20,665 nt of DNA from the NCBI GenBank assembly GCA_027069385.1, contig JALXER010000158.1, positions 1-20,665 on the forward strand, read 5' to 3'. Each line of letters opens with the position of its first letter. Positions within the stretch are counted from its first letter, which is position 1. Made by a program: the position numbers and the translations under genes. This stretch comes from Paracoccaceae bacterium. Its GTDB lineage: Bacteria > Pseudomonadota > Alphaproteobacteria > Rhodobacterales > Rhodobacteraceae. The notes beneath the pieces are model-generated. The model was given only the letters and a program-made list of their open reading frames with translations. It searched no databases and was not told where the DNA came from. This document shows, in pieces, positions 1-6,531 of the stretch.

Positions 1-2340
1 CAACAGCACCATATCGCCACTTTCGATCCCGCGGGCTGCGGCATCGTCGGTGTTGATCTCGACCCAGTTATCCGGCCAGCGCTGCACGATATACGGACGG
101 CGGGTATCGTCGAAACCCGACTGCCAGCGTTCGTTGGCACGACCCGAGGTGCACCACAGCTCTCCGTCTTTGGGCTGCATCCATTCCCAGTAATCCGAGA
201 ACAGGTTCCATGGCGATTTCTGGATGTTGCACTTGCCGGTCTGCGAATTGAAATGTGTCAACTTCTTGTTGTACATATTCATCGCGGTCGGGCCGTTTGT
301 CTCCAACACACGGGTGGTGTCGTGCAGGCGAACCGTGCCTTCCAGCGAACCGTCGGGGTTCATGTAAACCGCCCCCTGAATACCGTTTGTCCCCATTTCG
401 CGAAACGTCTGCTGCATGGTTTTGCCCTCTCCATGTGCAGCGACCTTAACCATGTTAAAGTCTTTGCGGCTGCCGCGGGTAAACTTGGCGGCTTCCTCGG
501 CAACATCGTTGGCGTTTTCCCAGTCAAACCCTTCAAAGCCCATTTTCTTGGCCAGGTTCGAGATAATCCACCAGTCCGGTTTCGCTTCGCCCGGTGCATC
601 ATAGAATTTCTGATACAGACGGATGCGGCGTTCGCCGTTGGCGCGCAGAAAGTCTTCTTCGCCCCATGTGGCGGCGGGGAAGATGATATCCGCGAACTGG
701 TTGCCGATCGGATCGATCAGATAGATGTCCTGATTGACCACAACCATCCCGCCGCTATCAACACGCGCTTTAAGCGTTTCGATAATGGCGTCACGGTTGA
801 TCGACTGGATCTGGTGCGGGTTGCCGCGGGTCAGTTCATGGAACCGTTGCGACAGCTGTTGAGAGCCGAGCATCGATTGAATCCATGTGGTGCCGATCAC
901 ATGCGCGAACCGGGTATGGCCCGACATGGTATAGGTATCGACATCCATTGCGCGACGACGACGGCCGGGCAGCTTGAACGGCGATTTGTTGCGCGGGTAT
1001 TTCCCGCCGCCAACACCGCCACGCTGGTGCCCGCCGGCACGACCGATCATCTGGCCCGGACGGCCACCGGCCCCGACGGTGATCCCCAATGCCGAAATGG
1101 CCTGGGTGTTACCGGTGTTGTTGGACCAGTAGAAGCCTTTTTCGATCATGATCGAGGTTTTGACCCGGCTTCCGTCATCCTTGGGCTTGGCCATCATTTC
1201 GGCAGCCAACTGGATTTTCGCGGCATCAACGCCCGAAACTTCGGCGGCGGCCTCCAGGGCGAACTCGTCCTGGCTTAGCAGCCATTCTTTCCAGTCATCA
1301 AACCCTTTGGTCTGGAATTTGCCCCAGGTGGTACGCCATTGCCAAGGGGTGTTACGAGTCCCCTGACCAAAGCCCGAGGAAGACCCCCACTTGTCGTTGA
1401 CCCAGTTGTTGATCCATTCCTGATCCTGCCAACCGTTTTCAACGATGATCCGCGCGATGGCATTGACGACCAGCAGGTCGGTGCCCGGCGTCACATCCAG
1501 CCACAGCCCGCCGTTTTTCTCGGCATAGGCCACACCGGCGGTTTTACGCGGCACCATAAAGATGGCTTTTTGGCCATTCTGGATAGCGGGCATAATCCAC
1601 TGGGTGAACATGATGGTTTTGGTTTCATACGGGTCCGTCCCGCAGATCAGCAGCGTTTCCGCATCATGCCAATCCTGATAGGCCGCACCGAAGTTGTCAA
1701 AACCCGCATCCCGGAACCCGGGGGTAGAGGACACGTTGGAGGGCGTATCATGGAAGGTGAAGTTCGCCGTATTGATCGAGCGCAGCGCGTATTTGGTAAT
1801 CGCGTAGGTGTTCTCGATATACTGATAGCTATAGGTTTTCACGCCATAAGCATTGGTGCCGTGCTTCTCGATAACATACTTGCCGATTTCGGCGGCAATA
1901 TCGAGGGCAAAGTCCCATGTTACCGGCTGAAGCATCCCGTAGATCCGCATCATCGGCGATTTCAGCCGGTCGCGGGTCGGGGTTTCGGGGTTGTAACATT
2001 TCTGGGCAATACAGCCACCGCGAAGCGAGCTGTCACCGTTGACGTTTACCGCCTCGGCATCTTTGTCCGGAATGATCACAACGTGGTGCGGTTCGCCATT
2101 GTGCAGCACGATATTGTGCTGGTTGGGGGCAACCCACGGGCCAAGCGGTGCAACGGGGAATTCCTCGCCAAAGGCGTTGTCATTCGCCGCGGCGCTGCCT
2201 TCGGCACCACCTTTGACGGGCCAGCGGTACACTTTGTAACCACAGGCGACGATACAGTAATCGCACGCCGTTGTGATGACATCCGCGTCAACCGGTGGCA
2301 AAGGGACGTTTTCGTCCGGGATGTAATATGGAGTAGACAT
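1..2340 (-). CDS. idrA: Iodate reductase catalytic subunit IdrA (AioA-like molybdopterin oxidoreductase), 3' end cut by window edge
   Basis: The reading frame is open from the ATG at 2340 to the left edge (780 codons visible, C-terminus missing). It belongs to the DMSO-reductase superfamily, nearest the arsenite oxidase large subunit. Near the N-terminus lies a Cys26-x2-Cys29-x3-Cys33 motif followed by Gly-Tyr, and about 71 residues later Ser104/Ser105 before Leu-Arg-Gly; this is the AioA-type [3Fe-4S] site. No Tat or Sec signal is visible, so export would depend on the Tat signal of IdrB, as in AioBA. Of the AioA arsenite-binding residues, Arg and His are kept (Arg434, His438 in RAGGH) and a Glu is kept (Glu176), but the His-Gly-Gly loop carrying the first arsenite histidine is replaced by a shorter Tyr-rich stretch. 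Two di-heme peroxidase genes upstream fit idr, not aio. The start follows an AGGAGAGG ribosome site. Expected role: periplasmic reduction of iodate with Mo-bisPGD. A divergent arsenite oxidase is the alternative. Confidence 0.85.
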   Translation of the reverse strand, partial: MSTPYYIPDENVPLPPVDADVITTACDYCIVACGYKVYRWPVKGGAEGSAAANDNAFGEEFPVAPLGPWVAPNQHNIVLHNGEPHHVVIIPDKDAEAVNVNGDSSLRGGCIAQKCYNPETPTRDRLKSPMMRIYGMLQPVTWDFALDIAAEIGKYVIEKHGTNAYGVKTYSYQYIENTYAITKYALRSINTANFTFHDTPSNVSSTPGFRDAGFDNFGAAYQDWHDAETLLICGTDPYETKTIMFTQWIMPAIQNGQKAIFMVPRKTAGVAYAEKNGGLWLDVTPGTDLLVVNAIARIIVENGWQDQEWINNWVNDKWGSSSGFGQGTRNTPWQWRTTWGKFQTKGFDDWKEWLLSQDEFALEAAAEVSGVDAAKIQLAAEMMAKPKDDGSRVKTSIMIEKGFYWSNNTGNTQAISALGITVGAGGRPGQMIGRAGGHQRGGVGGGKYPRNKSPFKLPGRRRRAMDVDTYTMSGHTRFAHVIGTTWIQSMLGSQQLSQRFHELTRGNPHQIQSINRDAIIETLKARVDSGGMVVVNQDIYLIDPIGNQFADIIFPAATWGEEDFLRANGERRIRLYQKFYDAPGEAKPDWWIISNLAKKMGFEGFDWENANDVAEEAAKFTRGSRKDFNMVKVAAHGEGKTMQQTFREMGTNGIQGAVYMNPDGSLEGTVRLHDTTRVLETNGPTAMNMYNKKLTHFNSQTGKCNIQKSPWNLFSDYWEWMQPKDGELWCTSGRANERWQSGFDDTRRPYIVQRWPDNWVEINTDDAAARGIESGDMVLL

Positions 2341-2352
2341 GTTTTTCCTCTC

Positions 2353-2919
2353 CTAACCGTGAAGGTTTTCTTTGCGGCCATAAATCAGGCCAAAGACACC
2401 GGTGGCGTAGATATCGTCACCGTCGAGTTCCAGCAGGATCTGCGGCAAGCTCTGGTAAGCCTGTCCCGAGATCAGAATGCCGTGGCGGGTCAGGTCATAG
2501 GTAGACAGGTGCAGCGGGCAAGCGCCCAGGCTTTTCGTGTCTGCCTTGTAGGTTTCGAACAAGCCGCCGCCCTGATGGGTGCAGGCATAGTTGAAGGCTA
2601 CAATGTCCTCGTCCGGTCCAAGACCGCCGCCAGCCTTGACGCCCATTTTGACGATCATGTTTTCCGAATAATCGCTTTCATCCGGATAGTTGAAGTCAAA
2701 CGGTTCGTCCAGTTTCAGGCTCGACATTTTGGTGATGAATTTACGCGGGTATTCCGTGACATGCGCAGGCACGTCCTCGGCCATCGCAGTGCCCGCATTC
2801 ATGGTGACCATGATGGTGGTCGTTACCCCCGACGTAATCAGGAAGTTCCGCCGAGAGACCAGGCACTTGTGCCCGCCCTTTTCAGCAGTATCCTTGCGGG
2901 ATTCATTTGCATTACACAT
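2353..2919 (-). CDS. idrB: Iodate reductase Rieske [2Fe-2S] subunit IdrB, Tat-exported
   Basis: This 188-aa protein is the small electron-transfer subunit that partners the molybdopterin subunit. A twin-arginine signal is visible (SRRNFL at residues 22-27, then a hydrophobic stretch ending AMA near residue 47), so the heterodimer should be folded in the cytoplasm and sent to the periplasm. The Rieske ligands are Cys113-x-His115 (CTHQGG) and Cys134-x2-His137 (CPLH). The two extra cysteines that form a disulfide in bc1-type Rieske proteins are replaced by Gly and Leu, a loss also known in some AioB proteins. I chose the ATG at 2919 because it follows AGGAGAGG at proper spacing and leaves the Tat motif near the N-terminus; a longer frame to 3048 would run into the upstream gene. 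Only 12 bases separate its stop from idrA. Confidence 0.88.
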   Translation of the reverse strand: MCNANESRKDTAEKGGHKCLVSRRNFLITSGVTTTIMVTMNAGTAMAEDVPAHVTEYPRKFITKMSSLKLDEPFDFNYPDESDYSENMIVKMGVKAGGGLGPDEDIVAFNYACTHQGGGLFETYKADTKSLGACPLHLSTYDLTRHGILISGQAYQSLPQILLELDGDDIYATGVFGLIYGRKENLHG

Positions 2920-2941
2920 ATTTTTATCCTCTCCTATTGGC

Positions 2942-4093
2942 TCACTGCGCATCCAGTGGCGCGTAGGGTGGCAATTCAGGCGCTTCAACTTCAAGCTCGT
3001 CGCCGCTAAAGGCCTCAAGGAAGGCAACCAACTGGTCAACTTCGTCATCGGTTAGCCCAAGCGGGTGCAGCAACGGTGTTTTGGTCGAAGCCATGGTGCC
3101 GTCGGTGAAGTCGTTTTCGCCGCCGCCAGCATTATAGAACCGCACGACCTCTTCCAGATCCCAGAACGCACCATTGTGCATATAGGGCGCTGTATAAAGC
3201 GTGTAGCGAAGCGGCGGTGTGCGGAACAGCCCCATATGCATCGGCTCTTTGGTCCGGAAATAAAGGCCCGGATCATCGTGCAATACACGGTACATGTCCT
3301 GCGTTACGCCTTTGGCAAAGATTTCATACCGGAAGGTAACCTGTGCAAGGCCGTCTTCTTCCCAGCGCTCTGCCGGTGGCACACCAAGGTTATAGTAGTT
3401 CTCATCCGTGGCTTGCGCGCCGTTATGGCACTGGATGCAGCCGGCTTTGCCGTTGAACAGCTCCATCCCGGCGATCTGCTCTTCGGTCAGCGCGCTTTCG
3501 TCGCCGGCCAGATAGCGGTCAACCGGAGTGTCGTTGACGATCAGGGTGCGTTCGAACGCGGCAATCGCGTTCCACGCATCGCCAATCAGCGGATACTCGG
3601 TGCCGAACACATCGTTGAAACGTTCGCGGTATTCGGGGATAAACGCCAGACGGGTTTCCATCACGTCGTTTTCACCGTTACCGGCAACCGCGCCTTTGGC
3701 AGCACTTGGCGCCTGCTTTTCAAGCGAGGCAGCCGCACCGGCCCAGAACAACTGACCCAGATAGGCCGCGTTGACCACGGATTGCGAGTTGCGCCAGTGA
3801 ACCGTTCCCGGATAGCCGCGCGACAGGCTGTCGCTAAAGGCCCAGCCCTGATCCGGTTCGTGGCAGGTGACACATGCGGTCGAGGCATCGCCGCCCACAC
3901 GCGGGTCCCAGAACAGGATTTTGCCCAGTTCGACCTTGGCGTCGGACATCGGGTTATCCAGCGGAATCGGCGGATCGCCCAACGGGGCCAGCGGCGGATA
4001 TGCGGACATATCCTGCGCATTTACGGCGGCTGCAGAAATCGCAAGCACTGCGGCTCCAGCCATCAATCGGAAGGTATTTTTCATAGGTTTCAT
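2942..4093 (-). CDS. idrP1: Di-heme cytochrome c peroxidase-like protein IdrP1 (MauG/CcpA family)
   Basis: This 383-aa periplasmic protein has a Sec signal peptide (cleavage after about VNA at residue 26). Two c-type heme motifs are present, Cys74-V-T-Cys77-His78 and Cys219-I-Q-Cys222-His223. The C-terminal APYMHNG-F segment (Met305) followed by FYNAGGG is typical of bacterial di-heme peroxidases. Such enzymes reduce H2O2 using electrons from small cytochromes. In iodate reducers two of these are encoded beside idrAB and are thought to remove H2O2 or other oxidised by-products of iodate reduction. The start at 4093 sits 7 bases after GGAG; a TTG one codon earlier or the ATG at 4084 are alternatives. 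It lies between idrB (22 bases) and the second di-heme gene (15 bases). The P1/P2 numbering is assigned outward from idrA and could be reversed relative to published names. Confidence 0.82.
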   Translation of the reverse strand: MKPMKNTFRLMAGAAVLAISAAAVNAQDMSAYPPLAPLGDPPIPLDNPMSDAKVELGKILFWDPRVGGDASTACVTCHEPDQGWAFSDSLSRGYPGTVHWRNSQSVVNAAYLGQLFWAGAAASLEKQAPSAAKGAVAGNGENDVMETRLAFIPEYRERFNDVFGTEYPLIGDAWNAIAAFERTLIVNDTPVDRYLAGDESALTEEQIAGMELFNGKAGCIQCHNGAQATDENYYNLGVPPAERWEEDGLAQVTFRYEIFAKGVTQDMYRVLHDDPGLYFRTKEPMHMGLFRTPPLRYTLYTAPYMHNGAFWDLEEVVRFYNAGGGENDFTDGTMASTKTPLLHPLGLTDDEVDQLVAFLEAFSGDELEVEAPELPPYAPLDAQ

Positions 4094-4108
4094 CAATCCT
4101 CTCCCGTC

Positions 4109-5230
4109 CTAGTTTGTCTGCTCGCGCCAGTTTTCGATGGCGGTGTAGTTGGTTGGAATTGGGTCTTCCCAGACATATTCGGGGCCGGTAAGCGGATCAC
4201 CGGACAACGCTTCGAGGAAGGCTACGAGGTCTTGCTGTTCAAGGAAGGTCAGGCCAAGCGGGCGAACGCGTTCGTCCAGATTGGGCGTGTCTTCACCACC
4301 GGCGTTATAGAACGCAACGACGTCGGACAGGTTTTTGAACATGCCGTTATGCATATAGGGTGCAGTATAGACCAGTTCGCGCAGGGTCGGCGTGTTGAAC
4401 TTGCCGATATCCGAACCGTCAGCCGGATGGCGGATAATCTGCGCCCCGACATCCTGACGGATATTCATATAGTTTTCCACACCCATAAAGCTTGCAAACG
4501 CGGCATAGGTCATATGGCGCATCGGGTCGGACCAGATTTCGGGATTTTCGGGAACCCCTATATTATGGGCCTGATCATCGGTGAAACGCGGGCCGTAATG
4601 GCAGTCGATACACCCGGCTTTGCCCTCGAACAGTTCCTGACCGCGCTGGGCAGATTCAGACATGGTGCCTTCGTCAAAGTCGGAGCCATGCGAAATCAGC
4701 GTGTTCAGGTATTCGGGAATCGCCTTGCGGATCGACCCGTTGGACGGTTCTCCGTAACCGGCATCGGCGAACATCTGCACATAAACAGGGTCTTGCTTGA
4801 CGCGTTCCTGCATCAGGCGCATGTCCATGTTCATCATATAGTCTTCGGTGATGCTTTCGCGCGTTACGTCATTCAGGTTGGTGCCGATACGCCCGTCATG
4901 GAACCAGTTTTCGGCCAGCGCGGTGTTGATCAGGGTCGGCGTGTTGCGAAACCCCTTGGACCCCGGATAAGCCAGCGACAATGCCAAACCGTCGGCAAAG
5001 CCGTTTTCGGGCTGGTGGCAGGTTGCACATGCAATCGCCGCATCGCCGGACAGGCGCTTGTCAAAGAACAGGCGACGGCCAAGTGCCGCGCGGGCCTCAT
5101 TGATTTCGGGCCCGACAACCGGGCCGATTGCCGTGTCCTGAGCAGCTACCGGTCCGGACAGGACGGTGGCGCACATCAATGCAGCCCCGAGCGTCGGTGC
5201 CAGGCCGCTTTTGAATCGAGATATCTTCAT
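4109..5230 (-). CDS. idrP2: Di-heme cytochrome c peroxidase-like protein IdrP2 (MauG/CcpA family)
   Basis: This is the first gene of the idr operon, a 373-aa exported protein. A Sec signal peptide ends near VAA at residues 28-30. Heme motifs are Cys68-A-T-Cys71-His72 and Cys207-I-D-Cys210-His211, and the C-terminal APYMHNGMF and FYNAGGE segments match di-heme peroxidases. It is a paralogue of the neighbouring idrP1 but clearly diverged: the region between the two hemes differs and this copy has an extended C-terminal tail. The ATG at 5230 is preceded by GGGAGA. Expected role: periplasmic peroxidase partner of iodate reductase. An alternative is a MauG-like oxidase acting on a protein substrate, which the sequence alone cannot exclude. 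Confidence 0.82.
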   Translation of the reverse strand: MKISRFKSGLAPTLGAALMCATVLSGPVAAQDTAIGPVVGPEINEARAALGRRLFFDKRLSGDAAIACATCHQPENGFADGLALSLAYPGSKGFRNTPTLINTALAENWFHDGRIGTNLNDVTRESITEDYMMNMDMRLMQERVKQDPVYVQMFADAGYGEPSNGSIRKAIPEYLNTLISHGSDFDEGTMSESAQRGQELFEGKAGCIDCHYGPRFTDDQAHNIGVPENPEIWSDPMRHMTYAAFASFMGVENYMNIRQDVGAQIIRHPADGSDIGKFNTPTLRELVYTAPYMHNGMFKNLSDVVAFYNAGGEDTPNLDERVRPLGLTFLEQQDLVAFLEALSGDPLTGPEYVWEDPIPTNYTAIENWREQTN

Positions 5231-5269
5231 TGATCTCCCTTTCTGTTAAAATTATTCGACTCGATTTGA

Positions 5270-5295
5270 GCCCGAGCCAAAAGATTGTCTCGGGC
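5270..5295 (-). promoter_or_regulatory. Stem-loop in the presumed 5' leader of the idr operon
   Basis: On the minus strand GCCCGAG (5295-5289) pairs perfectly with CTCGGGC (5276-5270) around a 12-base loop. It lies 40-65 bases before the idrP2 start. No T-run follows, so it is not an obvious terminator. It could stabilise the mRNA or be a protein site. Confidence 0.4.
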
Positions 5296-5325
5296 ACCAC
5301 AGACCACCCCCCACAGGGCGAGTCA

Positions 5326-5339
5326 TTGACGGCTATCAA
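5326..5339 (-). promoter_or_regulatory. FNR-type box upstream of the idr operon
   Basis: The sequence TTGACGGCTATCAA is a two-fold symmetric TTGA(C/T)-N4-(G/A)TCAA element, read TTGATAGCCGTCAA on the minus strand. It differs from the classical FNR consensus at one base. It lies about 96 bases before the idrP2 start in the only sizeable non-coding gap of the region (5231-5478), the expected place for the idr promoter. I could not identify a convincing -10 element. Confidence 0.55.
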
Positions 5340-5418
5340 GGTTTTGTGAAAACTCGGGAATATCGCAAAAAGATGTCCGAAACAGGGGCGGGGCAGCGCC
5401 CGGGATTGCTTGTGCGAC

Positions 5419-5449
5419 AAAAAACAGCCGCCCGGGAACCGGACGGCTG
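5419..5449 (-). terminator. Intrinsic terminator of the YfdX/cytochrome operon
   Basis: Read on the minus strand, CAGCCGTCCGG and CCGGGCGGCTG form an 11-bp GC-rich stem (one G-T wobble) with a 3-base loop, followed by six Ts (5424-5419). It begins 29 bases after the stop of the YfdX gene and separates that operon from idr. Confidence 0.85.
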
Positions 5450-5478
5450 CAACAATCTGATCCTGTCGAGGCTTTGCT

Positions 5479-6360
5479 CTAGTTGCCACCAAACCCGCTG
5501 AACAGGTCGGACAATTTGGCAAAGAACCCTTCACCCGAACCGCCGTTGCCGGTGGCCTCGCGGATCGACAGCATCTCGGCCTTGAGCGGCTCGAACGCAT
5601 CCTCGCCACCGTATTCCAGCGCTTCGCCAATGGCGATTTCATTGTCCAGCGCCAGCAATAGTTCCGAAAGGCGGCTGTTTTCCTCGTCGGTGCGTTCGGC
5701 ATTTTCGGCAAGGGTATTCGCTTCGTCGATCAGCGCCTTGGCGCGCAGAACAGGCAACGGTTCGGCCGTGGTGATCACCACCAGGGTTGCCAGCGCGTTT
5801 TGCAGCACCAGTTTGGCCTCGTCCGTCGAGCCGGCCTTGATCAGCGCCGCAGCCGATTTCAGCGCCAACGGATAGGTGGCCAGCGGAATATAGGTTACGC
5901 TGATGTCAACCTCGCTGGCCAGTCCGGACAGGATAACACGGGCATCCTGCAAGCGGTTGTCATCCAGCAGGCGCTGTGCCTCGCTTTTCGCGGCCTGAAT
6001 TTCGCTGACCGATGCGGGCGTATCCAGCACCTGTGTGCTGACATCGATCGGCAGCAGGGTCAGGCTGGGGTCTTGCGCGATGGCCACTTCCAGCTTGCCG
6101 ATTGCTTGTTCCAGCGCATCGATCGCACCGCGCCCGTCATCGTTGTTCAGGGCGTCAATTGCATCCAGAGTCTGTTTGAGCGCATCCAGCGCCTCGTCCA
6201 CAACCTGCGTGCCATTGTCGATCACATCAGCCTCGGCAGCATCGTTGGCGACCTGGTTGGCCGCATCGGTGGCGGATCCGTCAGCGCTCTGGGCAACCAG
6301 CGGACCAGCGGCCAGTGACGCCAGCGACAAGGCGAGTATTGTGTTTTTCCAGTTTAGCAT
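5479..6360 (-). CDS. YfdX-family periplasmic protein
   Basis: This 293-aa protein has an N-terminal signal peptide (hydrophobic stretch to about VAQ at residues 22-24), then an Ala/Asp-rich helical region. The core carries the YfdX-family pattern: a DISVTYIPLATYP segment, then a helix, then LVVITTAEPLPVLRAKALI. The tail is Gly-rich. YfdX proteins are small periplasmic proteins linked in enterobacteria to acid and stress responses; their biochemical role is not settled. Here it is the last gene before a strong terminator, 171 bases downstream of the cytochrome genes, with no clear promoter between, so co-transcription is likely. The start has a GAGAGGAATGAAAA leader. I infer a periplasmic protective or chaperone-like role beside the reactive chemistry of the neighbouring enzymes, but nothing in the sequence proves this. 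Confidence 0.75.
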   Translation of the reverse strand: MLNWKNTILALSLASLAAGPLVAQSADGSATDAANQVANDAAEADVIDNGTQVVDEALDALKQTLDAIDALNNDDGRGAIDALEQAIGKLEVAIAQDPSLTLLPIDVSTQVLDTPASVSEIQAAKSEAQRLLDDNRLQDARVILSGLASEVDISVTYIPLATYPLALKSAAALIKAGSTDEAKLVLQNALATLVVITTAEPLPVLRAKALIDEANTLAENAERTDEENSRLSELLLALDNEIAIGEALEYGGEDAFEPLKAEMLSIREATGNGGSGEGFFAKLSDLFSGFGGN

Positions 6361-6531
6361 TTTTCATTCCTCTCAGGGTTAATATGTGCAACATCGCACC
6401 CCCCCGATCGAGACGATCAGCCGTGGCAAAAGAACCCAAGAAAAGACGGCGCAACCGCAATCCTCAATCAGGAGCTTAGTAACCCGGATATAGAAAGCCG
6501 GTGCGCCCGTTCAAGAGGGGCAACCCGGATT

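Noticed and set aside
1..2919. Arsenite oxidase aioBA
   Set aside because: Fold and cofactors match, but the arsenite-binding His loop is absent and two di-heme peroxidases are in the operon, which fits idr better. It is kept as the main alternative.
1339..3009. Long plus-strand open frame (556 codons)
   Set aside because: It is antisense to idrA and idrB, has low-complexity shadow composition and no motif; the minus-strand genes have clear family signatures.
3065..5233. Long plus-strand open frame (722 codons)
   Set aside because: It is antisense to both di-heme peroxidase genes and results from their codon bias; no domain is visible.
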